64,000 bases of DNA from Metabacillus crassostreae (GCF_016908395.1 NZ_JAFBDU010000003.1:124001-188000); one strand, 5' to 3'; positions 28,244 through 36,592 are shown, counted from the stretch's first letter. Made by a program: numbers and translations. Notes: generated by a model from the letters alone, not told the origin.

Positions 28244-29488
28244 TTATTCACTTAAACTCGTTGCCCAATCATATGATTTTAAATATGGATCAGGTTTTAC
28301 TTGTTCACCTGAATTCCAAACCTCTTTAAATTGACCATCAGTTTGAACTTCTCCGATTCGTACCGTTTTATAAATATGCTGAGTTTCTCCATCGATTTTA
28401 ACAACCCCGCCAGGGCCATTAAATTCAATACCATCAGATGCTACTTTCACTTTATCAACTTCAAACGAACCAGCCTTCTCTACAGCTGCTTTCCATAAAT
28501 AAACGGCAATATAAGCTGCTTCTATAGGATCACCAGTAACTCGATCATCACCATATTTTGCTTTGTAATTTGCAACAAATTCTTTATTTTCAGGAGTATC
28601 CGTTGTTTGGTAATAGTTCCAAGCAGCAAAGTGACCCGCTAATACATCTGTTCCAATACCACGAATTTCTTCTTCTGCTACACTAACTGACATAACAGGA
28701 ATATCCTCTGCGGTAATTCCTGCATCTTCTAGTTGTTTAAAAAACGCTACATTACTGTCACCATTCAATGTATTAAAAATTGCATCTGGTTTTGAAGATT
28801 TGATTTTGCTAATAATTGTGTTGTAATCTGTATGACCAAGTGGTGTGTATTCTTCTGCAACAACTGTTCCACCTTTTGCTTTTAGTTGCGCGTTAACAAT
28901 TTTGTTTGCAGTACGCGGGAATACATAATCAGATCCTACTAAGAAGATATTTTTACCTTGATTCTCAATCATCCAATCAATTGCAGGAACAATTTGTTGA
29001 TTTGTTGTTGCACCTGTATAGAAGATATTTGGAGATTGTTCCATACCTTCATATTGAACTGGATACCAAAGTAATCCATTGTTTTGTTCTACAACAGGCA
29101 GCATTGCTTTACGACTAGCAGAAGTCCAACCACCAAAAATTGTTGCTACTTTATCTTGTTGAAGTAATTTTCTTGCCTTTTCAGCAAATGTCGGCCAATC
29201 AGATGCTCCATCTTCAATGATCGGTTCAATTTGCTTTCCAAGAACTCCTCCAGCTGCATTTATCTCTTCAATTGCCATTAATTCTGCATCACGTAAGGAA
29301 ACCTCACTTATCGCCATCGTACCGCTTAATGAGTGCAGTATCCCTACTTCAACTGTGTCACCATCAACAGTAGCTTTAGTGTCACTTCCTGTAGTTGTTG
29401 CTTCAGGCTCACTTGTTTGAGATGAACAAGCACCCAGCATAACTATTGTTGACATCATTAATGCTAAAAACCTCTTTTTCACTTTCAT
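28244..29488 (-). CDS. urtA: Urea ABC transporter substrate-binding lipoprotein UrtA
   Basis: 414-residue periplasmic-binding-type protein anchored by lipid. The signal peptide [18 protein letters not shown] ends in a lipobox L-G-A-C. The mature part follows the Leu/Ile/Val-binding (type I) fold: [20 protein letters not shown] at its start is the UrtA signature, then [38 protein letters not shown] and [11 protein letters not shown]-like [18 protein letters not shown]. The first gene of urtABCDE-ureABCEFGD. Its upstream region carries a sigma-A promoter, GlnR/TnrA boxes and a cre site. Confidence 0.95.
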   Translation of the reverse strand: MKVKKRFLALMMSTIVMLGACSSQTSEPEATTTGSDTKATVDGDTVEVGILHSLSGTMAISEVSLRDAELMAIEEINAAGGVLGKQIEPIIEDGASDWPTFAEKARKLLQQDKVATIFGGWTSASRKAMLPVVEQNNGLLWYPVQYEGMEQSPNIFYTGATTNQQIVPAIDWMIENQGKNIFLVGSDYVFPRTANKIVNAQLKAKGGTVVAEEYTPLGHTDYNTIISKIKSSKPDAIFNTLNGDSNVAFFKQLEDAGITAEDIPVMSVSVAEEEIRGIGTDVLAGHFAAWNYYQTTDTPENKEFVANYKAKYGDDRVTGDPIEAAYIAVYLWKAAVEKAGSFEVDKVKVASDGIEFNGPGGVVKIDGETQHIYKTVRIGEVQTDGQFKEVWNSGEQVKPDPYLKSYDWATSLSE

Positions 29489-29531
29489 GAATGAACAGCC
29501 CCTTTTAATTAATGGAATCTTCTAACAGTAA

Positions 29532-29548
29532 TGTTACTAAACATAACT
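29532..29548. promoter_or_regulatory. GlnR/TnrA box 2 (one mismatch)
   Basis: TGTTACTAAACATAACT against TGTNA-N7-TNACA: only the last base differs. It lies 22 bp, two helical turns, from the perfect box, which suits cooperative binding. Confidence 0.7.
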
Positions 29549-29553
29549 TTCTA

Positions 29554-29570
29554 TGTAACAAAACATAACA
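29554..29570. promoter_or_regulatory. GlnR/TnrA box 1 (perfect) upstream of urtA
   Basis: TGTAACAAAACATAACA matches the TGTNA-N7-TNACA consensus at every fixed position. It lies about 70 bases before the urtA start and downstream of the strongest promoter, a position where binding would repress that promoter; it could instead activate a weaker proximal one. Confidence 0.82.
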
Positions 29571-29586
29571 TCACTTTATATTTCAC

Positions 29587-29614
29587 ATTATACAGAGTTT
29601 TAATTGATATACAA
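29587..29614 (-). promoter_or_regulatory. Sigma-A promoter of the urt-ure operon
   Basis: On the minus strand TTGTAT, a 16-base spacer, then TATAAT. Predicted start near 29580, giving a leader of about 90 bases that contains both GlnR/TnrA boxes. Confidence 0.6.
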
Positions 29615-29645
29615 TGAATTTTTTAAATTTTTTTAATATTTTATT

Positions 29646-29660
29646 ATGTAAACGTTAACA
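29646..29660. promoter_or_regulatory. CcpA cre site between urtA and the 29857 lipoprotein gene
   Basis: ATGTAAACGTTAACA fits the cre consensus WTGNAANCGNWNNCW at every position. It is centred about 73 bases upstream of the predicted urtA transcription start and about 200 bases upstream of the divergent lipoprotein gene. Which of the two it serves is open. Confidence 0.75.
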
Positions 29661-29856
29661 AAATAGACTTTTTCTGATTTAACATTCGGATTAAAAGGAA
29701 AACTATTTACTGATAAAACCTCACTCATTAATTCCGACAAATTCCTTGTTATACTTTCTTACATAGATATTGTGATGTTGAATTTGTAACTTTAATGGTG
29801 TAAATTACGACAATGTAAGTAAGAAGACATAAAAAGAAAGGAAGATAATCTTGAAG

Positions 29857-30321
29857 ATGTTGATAAAAAACTGGTTTATTTTATTGATCATGATAATACT
29901 AGCAGGGTGTGGAACAGGAAATGCAAATAGTAATACTGAAACGGAAGGAAGTAAAAATGGTGAAGATAATCAAATTATCGCTGGAGAAATGGTAGCCAGT
30001 TTAACAGAATCTAGTCCTTTACATTACACCTATAAAGTTAAGAACCAAACAGAAGAAGTTGTAAAACTGGAGTTTACAAGCTCACAACGAGTTGATTATC
30101 AAGTAATAACAAAAGAAGGAGAGGAAATTTTTCTATTCTCGAGTACAGCATCATTTCTTGCAGCATTAGGTAGTGAAGAAATAAAACAAGGTGAAGAATT
30201 TACTTATGACATTAATTTGTCTGAATTAAATCTTTCAAGTGGAGAATATGAGCTTTCAGTATGGATGACACCTAAAGAGGGTAAAAAATACGAAGTGAGT
30301 AAGAAGTTCACAGTGAACTAA
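29857..30321 (+). CDS. BsuPI-domain lipoprotein
   Basis: About 154 residues. A signal peptide (FILLIMIILAGC) ends in lipobox L-A-G-C. After a polar Asn/Glu/Ser linker comes a beta-sandwich domain: PLHYTYKVKNQTEEVVKLEF, SSQRVDYQVI, GEEFTYDINLSELNLSSGEY, then YELSVWMT. This is the pattern of the intracellular proteinase inhibitor BsuPI family, here on the outer face of the membrane. An in-frame TTG at 29851 is closer to the AAAGGAAG binding site and may be the real start. Ligand or protease target unknown. Divergent from urtA; followed by repeat family II. Confidence 0.7.
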   Translation: MLIKNWFILLIMIILAGCGTGNANSNTETEGSKNGEDNQIIAGEMVASLTESSPLHYTYKVKNQTEEVVKLEFTSSQRVDYQVITKEGEEIFLFSSTASFLAALGSEEIKQGEEFTYDINLSELNLSSGEYELSVWMTPKEGKKYEVSKKFTVN

Positions 30322-30358
30322 CTTTCAATTTCAATTACTTCTTCTATAAAAATTATAC

Positions 30359-30704
30359 AGGCTGGGACATAAGTATTTAAGCTAATGATAAACCCGAATA
30401 ATTAGGTGATACTTTAATTAATCATTCGCCTAATAGTTCGGGTTTTTATTTGCTGTCTTCAATAGATTTTTTGATTTTATATAATATTTTTAAGAACTAG
30501 TGGAATGTAGCGGAAGACATTTGACACCTGCGGGTGCAGAGGAAAGGCTCTAGACCCCACAGGCGCGCAGCTTACGAGGAGGCTTAGCTTCCTCCCCGGC
30601 GAATCTTATGTCTGCAGCGCAATGGAACGAACTTGTTTTTTCAACTTAACTGAATTAAGATTTGTTCGTCTTTTTGTATGACATCTTTAATTATGTCCCA
30701 GCCT
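30359..30704 (+). repeat. Repeat family II, copy B (about 346 bp)
   Basis: Starts AGGCTGGGACATAAGTATTT and ends AATTATGTCCCAGCCT, an exact 13-base terminal inverted repeat (AGGCTGGGACATA / TATGTCCCAGCCT, allowing the junction). It has the AAACCCGAATAATTAGG / CCTAATAGTTCGGGTTT hairpin and the full GC-rich core. It fills the gap from the lipoprotein gene to the ftsW-like stop codon, which it nearly touches. Confidence 0.92.
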
Positions 30705-30707
30705 CTA

Positions 30708-31877
30708 TTAATCTGAAAAAAAGTAATCTCTTTTCTTTAATGATACATTAAGAACTAAACCAATCCCCATCATACTTGCCAAAACAGAGCTCCCTCCATA
30801 ACTCATAAGCAATAAAGGAATTCCTGTGATCGGTAACAGACCTGTTACCATTCCGATATTTTGAAAGCTATGGAAGGTAAAGAGTGCCACCATTCCAATA
30901 CATATGTAAAACTCAAAAATTTCCTTCCTCACATACATTGCAATTCCTAGTATTCTATAAATAATAAAGAAATATAGAGCAATGACTATTGATCCACCTA
31001 AAAAGCCAAATTCTTCTGCTACAATAGTAAAAATAAAATCTGAGTGTGCTTCTGGTGTATAAACATTACTATTTTGAAAACCTTTCCCTTCAACCATTCC
31101 AGACCCTATAGCATGAAGCGATTGATTTAATTGGTAACCTATACCTTTAGCGTGTTGTTCTGGATCTAACCATGAATAAATTCTGTTTAACTGGTATGTC
31201 CCAAAAACCTCCAAAAGAATGTCTGGATTTGTTATAAAGAGATACACGAGTATCCCAACCATTCCTAGTAGAACAAACACGATAAAGCTAATTATCCTCC
31301 AATCTATACCAGATAAGAAGATGATTGAAATCGTAATAACAAGGATGACTAACGAAGAACCAAAATCATTTTGCATCAAAATTAATAGCATAGGCAAAAA
31401 TGACGTTACACCTATTTTAATTAATAAATATAAATCTTGTTTAAACGTTCTTCGATAATCGTCTCTATAATGACTTTGTGTTATTTTAGCAAGCATTAAA
31501 ATTAAAAATATTTTCATATATTCAGAGGGTTGTATCGAACCAAATCCAGGTATAATAAACCATGACTTTGCACCATTACGAACTGGTGCAATTGAATCAG
31601 GCGCAATTAATATCCCTATTAATAAGAGGACTCCAATTCCATAAAAAAATGGCGCTAGCTTACTTATTTGTTCAAAATCAAAGAGAAAAATCAATCCTGC
31701 AACAACAATACCTAAAACAAACCAAATAATCTGCTTCATTACAAAATTTTCATCATATTGAGCATACTTTTGAGCACTAAGAATACTCACACAGCTACAG
31801 ATCATTAGTAAAAATAAAAAAAAGATAAGTGAAACGTCAAAATAAGCGTATTTTTTGGATGTCAAAGAAATCACCAT
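30708..31877 (-). CDS. FtsW/RodA/SpoVE family protein
   Basis: 389-residue polytopic membrane protein of the SEDS family, peptidoglycan glycosyltransferases that polymerise lipid II with a partner transpeptidase. About ten membrane segments. Family motifs: KSWFIIPGFGSIQPSEYMKI (about 105-125), LILMQNDFGSSLVIL with the catalytic Asp-type residue, YQLNQSLHAIGSGMVEGKGF (about 250), and PEAHSDFIFTIVAEEFGFLG (about 285), then PLLLMSYGGSSVLASM near the end. No ftsI-type or mreC-type gene is adjacent, so its role (elongation, division or spore) cannot be assigned. It may be an accessory RodA paralogue. Confidence 0.85.
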   Translation of the reverse strand: MVISLTSKKYAYFDVSLIFFLFLLMICSCVSILSAQKYAQYDENFVMKQIIWFVLGIVVAGLIFLFDFEQISKLAPFFYGIGVLLLIGILIAPDSIAPVRNGAKSWFIIPGFGSIQPSEYMKIFLILMLAKITQSHYRDDYRRTFKQDLYLLIKIGVTSFLPMLLILMQNDFGSSLVILVITISIIFLSGIDWRIISFIVFVLLGMVGILVYLFITNPDILLEVFGTYQLNRIYSWLDPEQHAKGIGYQLNQSLHAIGSGMVEGKGFQNSNVYTPEAHSDFIFTIVAEEFGFLGGSIVIALYFFIIYRILGIAMYVRKEIFEFYICIGMVALFTFHSFQNIGMVTGLLPITGIPLLLMSYGGSSVLASMMGIGLVLNVSLKKRDYFFSD

Positions 31878-31911
31878 TTCTACTATTTAATTTTTTGGAG
31901 TGTAAAATAAA

Positions 31912-31960
31912 GAAAATCCACCTCTTATTTATTAAGTTACCATAAATGAGGTGGATATTA
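31912..31960 (-). terminator. Hairpin after the CAP-domain gene
   Basis: ATCCACCTC and GAGGTGGAT pair across a 25-base loop; on the minus strand TTTTC and further Ts follow. Placed between the CAP gene stop and the ftsW-like gene start. Confidence 0.55.
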
Positions 31961-31992
31961 TACAAATATTAGGTTATTTTACTAAAATTTGA

Positions 31993-33069
31993 TTATCTTC
32001 CAACAAACATCTGTGTCCAATGGTGACCATTTTTATCATATCCTACACCGATATGAGTAAAGTCCTTACTCAAGATATTTTTGCGGTGACCTTCACTATT
32101 CATCCAAGCTTCAACAACTTGCTGTGGGGTTTGTTGTCCTTGGGCAATATTCTCACCTGCTGTTTTATAAGTTACGCCAAAATCACGCATCATATCAAAT
32201 GGTGATCCATAAGTCGGACTTGTATGTGAGAAATAATTATTTTGTCTCATATCTTCTGATTTCTTTTGAGCAACTCCATTTATTTGAGTATCTGCTTGTA
32301 AATCAGGAAGACCATTTTTTCGTCTTTGTTGATTGGTTAATTCAATAACCTGTTGAACTGCTTCATTCATGTTTTGTGCAGGCTGTTGTGTTTCAGGTTG
32401 TTTTTCTGCTTGATTTTGCTCTTGCTTAGGAGCAGGTGCTGGCGCTTGCTGTTCTTGCTTTGGTTGAGCCGGTTCTTGTGCTTGTTGAGTTGGTGCTTGT
32501 TGCTCATTTGCCTTAGCCTGTTGTTTTGCTTCTTGTTGTTCTTGTTTATTTTGTTGTGCTTTCTCTTGAATTTGCATTTGTGATTTTTGATGTTGTTGAG
32601 CTAATTGTTGTGCTCGTTGAGTGCCTTGTTGTTTTTGTTGTTCAATAAATTGGTTTGCACGCTGTTTTGCATCACCAGCATTATTGGCAACAAACTTATA
32701 TTTTGCTTCTTGAACGACTATCGCCTTTGTATGTGGGTAATTTTTACTCGACAAATCTGTTTTGGAACTAGAAATTGTCATGCCATCTAAATCACCATTT
32801 GTTAATGAATCATCAGGAACAAAATCTAAGTTGTTATCATCGTTAATTGTTCCAAAACGACGATCATCGTCAAGCCCATTAGGCATTGTCTCTCTCGTAT
32901 CAATTTGACGAGCAAACGGCCCATAGGTATGATTACCGTTGTCATTTACATTTTGAACATCTCTTGTGCTTAATCTATTTTCATCAAAGGCTCCGTCATT
33001 ATTATTACAACCAACAAGCCCTACAACTAAAGCACTTGCAGCGATAAAACCTACTTTTTTCTTTATCAA
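31993..33069 (-). CDS. CAP-domain (SCP/PR1, YkwD-like) lipoprotein
   Basis: 358 residues. The signal peptide KKVGFIAASALVVGLVGC ends in a lipobox. Residues about 30-130 resemble the N-terminal part of sporulation lipoproteins of the YhcN/YlaJ kind (ADDRR-like, AKAIVVQEAKYKFVANNAGD). Residues about 140-235 are an extreme Gln/Ala/Pro/Lys low-complexity linker. The C-terminal CAP domain starts near 240: LTNQQRRKNGLPDL, MRQNNYFSHTSP, YKTAGENIAQGQ, EAWMNSEGHRKNIL, THIGVGY. The His/Glu residues of the CAP cavity are present. Likely an exported wall- or spore-associated protein. Activity unproven for bacterial members. Confidence 0.85.
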   Translation of the reverse strand: MIKKKVGFIAASALVVGLVGCNNNDGAFDENRLSTRDVQNVNDNGNHTYGPFARQIDTRETMPNGLDDDRRFGTINDDNNLDFVPDDSLTNGDLDGMTISSSKTDLSSKNYPHTKAIVVQEAKYKFVANNAGDAKQRANQFIEQQKQQGTQRAQQLAQQHQKSQMQIQEKAQQNKQEQQEAKQQAKANEQQAPTQQAQEPAQPKQEQQAPAPAPKQEQNQAEKQPETQQPAQNMNEAVQQVIELTNQQRRKNGLPDLQADTQINGVAQKKSEDMRQNNYFSHTSPTYGSPFDMMRDFGVTYKTAGENIAQGQQTPQQVVEAWMNSEGHRKNILSKDFTHIGVGYDKNGHHWTQMFVGR

Positions 33070-33192
33070 ACATAACGCCCCCTTTTACATTGAAAATACT
33101 TACCATCCTATTTTCCTTCATTTTGATGAAAATATAGGTGGTAATTTTATTTTCAATTGGAGGCTTTGAACTCATTTTGTTAAAAAAACCAT

Positions 33193-33227
33193 AAAAAAAT
33201 ACTCAGACCATTGATCTAAGTATTTTT
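33193..33227 (-). terminator. Terminator of yqjE
   Basis: AAAATACT-AGA and TCT-AGTATTTTT form a stem with a small mismatch; the minus strand continues into a T-rich stretch. It begins ten bases after the yqjE stop. Confidence 0.65.
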
Positions 33228-33236
33228 CATTAAAAC

Positions 33237-34355
33237 TTATTTAGACACTTCTTGAATAATAGAAACCACTAATTCTGCCGTTTTTTCTAATTCTTCTATA
33301 GGCATTTTTTCATTTTTTGTGTGGATGTCTTCATATCCCACTGCCAAATTGACTGTCGGAATTCCATTTCCCGCTATAACATTGGCATCACTTCCGCCAC
33401 CACTTGTTTGTAGTTCACTAGTGCGCCCAATGTTAGCAGAAGCCCGCTTAGCTACCTCTACAACATGATCTTCATCTGCAAATTTAAAGCCAGGGTACAT
33501 AACCTCTACCTCTACTTCTGCACGACCTCCCATTTCAGCAGCAACAGTTTCAAAGGCCTCTTTCATAGCAGCCACTTGTTTTTCCATTTTTTCTGGAATT
33601 AATGATCTTGCTTCTGCCAAAATATGTACTAAATCACAAACAATATTTGTTTGTGTTCCTCCTTCAAAACGACCAATGTTAGCGGTTGTTTCATGATCAA
33701 TTCTTCCTAAAGGCATTTTCGAAATTGCTTTAGCAGCTATAGTGATAGCTGACACACCTTTTTCTGGTGCAACACCTGCATGTGCCGTTTTTCCGTAGAT
33801 TGTAGCCCTTACCTTAGCTTGTGTTGGAGCAGCTACAATAATAGTACCTACTTTTCCATCACTATCTAAAGCATAACCAAATTTTGCAGTCATCAAGGAC
33901 GGATCTAAAGCCTTTGCACCAACTAAACCAGATTCCTCGCCAACTGTAATAACAAATTCAATCTTCCCATGCTTAATTGATTGTTCTTTTATTGTCTTTA
34001 TTGCTTCAAGCATTGCAGCTAATCCTGCTTTGTCATCTGCACCAAGAATTGTCGTACCATCTGTAAAGACATAACCATCTTTAACACTTGGTTTAATACC
34101 ATTTCCTGGTACAACCGTATCCATATGTGAAGTGAAGTAGATTGTATCTATACCATCCTTCGTCGCTGGTAATGTACATACTAAATTACCTGCACCATGT
34201 CCTGTAATAGACATAGTATCATCTTCTACAACGTCTAAGCCTAAAGCAGAAAACTTTTCCTTTAGCACTTTAGCTATTGCTGCTTCATGTTTTGTTTCTG
34301 AGTCAACTTGGACAAGTTCTAAAAATTCATCTAATAATCTTTTTTTGTTAATCAA
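33237..34355 (-). CDS. yqjE: M20/M42-type peptidase YqjE (tripeptidase-like)
   Basis: 372 residues, the length of B. subtilis YqjE, in the PepT-like branch of M20. Metal-binding sites: YFTSHMDTVVPG (His and Asp, about 75-80), TILGADDKAGLAAML (bridging Asp, about 107), VITVGEESGLVGAKAL (catalytic and metal Glu, about 140), YALDSDGKVG (about 165), and a terminal His in YEDIHTKNEKM. Cytosolic aminotripeptidase or related peptidase; exact substrate unknown. It sits 18 bases behind yqjD in the mce-yqjD-yqjE operon, although a metabolic link is not obvious. Confidence 0.85.
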   Translation of the reverse strand: MINKKRLLDEFLELVQVDSETKHEAAIAKVLKEKFSALGLDVVEDDTMSITGHGAGNLVCTLPATKDGIDTIYFTSHMDTVVPGNGIKPSVKDGYVFTDGTTILGADDKAGLAAMLEAIKTIKEQSIKHGKIEFVITVGEESGLVGAKALDPSLMTAKFGYALDSDGKVGTIIVAAPTQAKVRATIYGKTAHAGVAPEKGVSAITIAAKAISKMPLGRIDHETTANIGRFEGGTQTNIVCDLVHILAEARSLIPEKMEKQVAAMKEAFETVAAEMGGRAEVEVEVMYPGFKFADEDHVVEVAKRASANIGRTSELQTSGGGSDANVIAGNGIPTVNLAVGYEDIHTKNEKMPIEELEKTAELVVSIIQEVSK

Positions 34356-34373
34356 TTTATGTACCTCCTACAA

Positions 34374-35927
34374 TTAAAGGGGAATATTCCCATGCTTTTT
34401 TATTGGTCGAACTTCTTTTTTTGTTCTTAACATCTCAAGAGCTTGAATGAGCTTTAACCTAGTATCTCTTGGGTCAATAACATCATCAACCATCCCTTGG
34501 CTAGCCGCAACATATGGATTAGCAAATTTTTTTCGATATTCCTCGATTTTCTCTGCTCTGGTTTTGTCAGGATCTTCACTATTTTGGATTTCTTTTGCAA
34601 AAATAATATTAGCCGCCCCTTGAGGACCCATTACGGCAATTTCTGCGTTTGGCCAAGCATACACAAGATCTGCACCTATTGATTTACTATTCAAGGCTAC
34701 ATATGCTCCACCGTAAGCTTTTCTTAAAATGACTGTTAATTTAGGTACAGTCGCTTCAGAATAAGCAAATAAGATTTTAGCTCCATGTCTAATAATTCCT
34801 CCATGCTCCTGCTTAACACCTGGGAAAAATCCTGTAACATCCTCAAACGTTATTAGAGGTATTTGAAAGGAATCACAAAAACGAATAAATCTTGCCGCCT
34901 TATCTGATGAATCAATATCTAAACCACCAGCCATAACTTTTGGCTGATTACAAACTAGCCCAACTACCTCACCTTTTATCCTCGCTAGACCAATAACAAT
35001 ATTTTTCGCAAAACCTTTTTGTACTTCCATAAATGAATTCTTATCAACAACTTGATCGATGACAATTCTAACATCATAAGGCCTTATAGAATCAAATGGA
35101 ATTAAATCAGTTAGTTCAGGTCGATCATGTGTTTCTTCTTCAAAAGAAGATCTTGGTGGTTTTTCTTCATTATTTTGTGGCAGGTAACTTAACAGCCTTC
35201 GAACTTGAAGCAATACTTCTTCCTCTGTAGAACCAGCAAAATGAGCATTACCACTAATTGTATTATGTACAGCTGCTCCACCTAAATCTTCAGAGCTAAT
35301 TTTTTCTCCTGTAACTGTCTCAATGACCTTTGGACCTGTAATAAACATTTGACTTGTTTGTTCTACCATAAAAACAAAATCAGTAATAGCAGGAGAATAA
35401 ACTGCTCCACCTGCACATGGACCTAAAATGACAGATAGCTGAGGAATAACACCAGAATAGATCGTATTGCGATAAAAAATTTGTCCATAACCATCTAATG
35501 ATAACACACCTTCTTGAATCCTCGCACCGCCTGAATCATTTAAGCCTATAAAAGGCGTTCCATTTTGAGCAGCTAAATCCATGACTGCAGCTATTTTCTT
35601 CGCATGCATCTCACCTAGGGCTCCACCAAAAACTGTGAAATCCTGTGAAAATAGATATATTGGTCTGCCATTGACTTTTCCATAACCTGTGACAACACCT
35701 TCACCAGGTCCCTTTGTATCTTTTAATCCAAAATCATTGCAGCGATGCTCCATAAAAGGATTGATTTCTACAAATGTACCATCATCTATCAATAAATCAA
35801 TTCGTTCTCTTGCTGTTAGTTTACCCTTTTCATGCTGTTTATCAATCCTTTCATCTCCACCTCCCAATTCAATCTTTCTTCTCCGCTCATATAATTCATT
35901 TATTTCCCCATAGATATCCTTTTGCAT
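34374..35927 (-). CDS. yqjD: Acyl-CoA carboxyltransferase beta subunit YqjD
   Basis: 517 residues. Crotonase-fold carboxyltransferase of the propionyl-CoA/methylmalonyl-CoA type. The N-terminal part contains KLTARERIDLLIDDGTFVE, DFTVFGGALGEMHAKK and the acyl-CoA oxyanion region LNDSGGARIQEGVLSL. GPCAGGAVYSPAITDF is the first glycine-rich loop. The C-terminal half has FEDVTGFFPGVKQEHGGIIRHGAK and KAYGGAYVALNSKSIGAD, which bind biotin-carboxyl. It would convert propionyl-CoA to methylmalonyl-CoA as part of a biotin enzyme, or act in a decarboxylase. No biotin carboxylase or carrier subunit is encoded in this window. One base separates it from mce. Confidence 0.88.
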   Translation of the reverse strand: MQKDIYGEINELYERRRKIELGGGDERIDKQHEKGKLTARERIDLLIDDGTFVEINPFMEHRCNDFGLKDTKGPGEGVVTGYGKVNGRPIYLFSQDFTVFGGALGEMHAKKIAAVMDLAAQNGTPFIGLNDSGGARIQEGVLSLDGYGQIFYRNTIYSGVIPQLSVILGPCAGGAVYSPAITDFVFMVEQTSQMFITGPKVIETVTGEKISSEDLGGAAVHNTISGNAHFAGSTEEEVLLQVRRLLSYLPQNNEEKPPRSSFEEETHDRPELTDLIPFDSIRPYDVRIVIDQVVDKNSFMEVQKGFAKNIVIGLARIKGEVVGLVCNQPKVMAGGLDIDSSDKAARFIRFCDSFQIPLITFEDVTGFFPGVKQEHGGIIRHGAKILFAYSEATVPKLTVILRKAYGGAYVALNSKSIGADLVYAWPNAEIAVMGPQGAANIIFAKEIQNSEDPDKTRAEKIEEYRKKFANPYVAASQGMVDDVIDPRDTRLKLIQALEMLRTKKEVRPIKKHGNIPL

Positions 35928-36341
35928 TTACCTTTCCCCCCGCTTTTTTTCACAGAACTCAATCAATACATTATTAACTGCCTTTGGATGGATAAAAGCA
36001 ATCTCCATATCTGCTGCACCCTGTCTCGGCTTTTCATCAATAAGAGGTAATCCTATCTCTTTGATTTCTTGTATTCGAGATTCAATATTCTCAACCCCAA
36101 ATGCAATATGATGGATACCTTCTCCCTTTTTAGCAAGGAACTTTGCAATTGGACTATCTTGTGATGTTGGCTCTAATAATTCAAGCTTTGTATTTCCTGC
36201 ATGTAAAAAAGCAACCTTTACTTGCTGTGTTTTGACTTCTTCAAAGCCTAATAAATCAAGCTTTAACACATCTATATAAAACGACAACGCCTTTTCTATA
36301 GATTGTACTGCAATTCCGATATGATCTACTTTATTTTTCAT
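35928..36341 (-). CDS. mce: Methylmalonyl-CoA epimerase
   Basis: 137-residue vicinal-oxygen-chelate (glyoxalase-fold) enzyme that interconverts (S)- and (R)-methylmalonyl-CoA. Metal ligands: KVDHIGIAVQSIEKAL (His near residue 6), the Gln/Glu region KLELLEPTSQDSPIAKF, EGIHHIAFGVENIE (His near 80) and VLIEFCEKK (Glu near 130). It begins the mce-yqjD-yqjE operon and directly precedes the carboxyltransferase. It supplies the isomer used by MutAB, encoded at 42.8-46.8 kb. A perfect cre match lies 21 bases upstream of the start codon. Confidence 0.93.
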   Translation of the reverse strand: MKNKVDHIGIAVQSIEKALSFYIDVLKLDLLGFEEVKTQQVKVAFLHAGNTKLELLEPTSQDSPIAKFLAKKGEGIHHIAFGVENIESRIQEIKEIGLPLIDEKPRQGAADMEIAFIHPKAVNNVLIEFCEKKRGER

Positions 36342-36361
36342 TTAGACATCCAACCCCTTTG

Positions 36362-36376
36362 TTGAAAACGCTACCA
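36362..36376. promoter_or_regulatory. CcpA cre site upstream of mce
   Basis: TTGAAAACGCTACCA fits WTGNAANCGNWNNCW at every position. It lies between the presumed promoter and the mce start, a place where CcpA would act as a roadblock or repressor. Confidence 0.72.
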
Positions 36377-36446
36377 TTACAGATAAATTCTCTTTTTGAA
36401 TAGAATTCTCCTTCTTATTCGTCGAATTTCTTTCACATTTTACATG

Positions 36447-36475
36447 TTGTCCTAATTCCTTATTCACGATAAAAT
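36447..36475 (+). promoter_or_regulatory. Sigma-A promoter of the Prli42-like gene
   Basis: TTGTCC, a 17-base spacer, then TAAAAT, 25 bases before the start codon. Confidence 0.55.
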
Positions 36476-36499
36476 AATACGTACAAGGAGTGAAGTATA

Positions 36500-36592
36500 A
36501 TGTCACGTAAAACACAAAAAATCGTTGTATATTTAATGATAGGTGTAATGCTAATTACAACCTTACTTGCTGGTGTTTCTGTTTGGTTTTAA
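36500..36592 (+). CDS. prli42: Prli42-like membrane miniprotein (stressosome anchor)
   Basis: 30 residues: a basic start MSRKTQKIVVY followed by one hydrophobic span LMIGVMLITTLLAGVSVW. AAGGAG lies eight bases before the ATG. Size, the 'RKxQKxVVYLM' start and the single membrane segment match Prli42, the Listeria miniprotein reported to tether the stressosome (RsbR/S/T) to the membrane and to be conserved in Bacillales. I recall it beside mce in other Bacillaceae, which fits. A terminator follows 70 bases downstream, so it is a separate transcript. Confidence 0.75.
   Translation: MSRKTQKIVVYLMIGVMLITTLLAGVSVWF

Noticed and set aside
32353-32583. Leu/Phe/Cys-rich reading frame opposite the CAP-domain gene
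   Set aside because: It is the shadow of the Gln-rich linker: CAA codons read as TTG on the other strand. No start signals.
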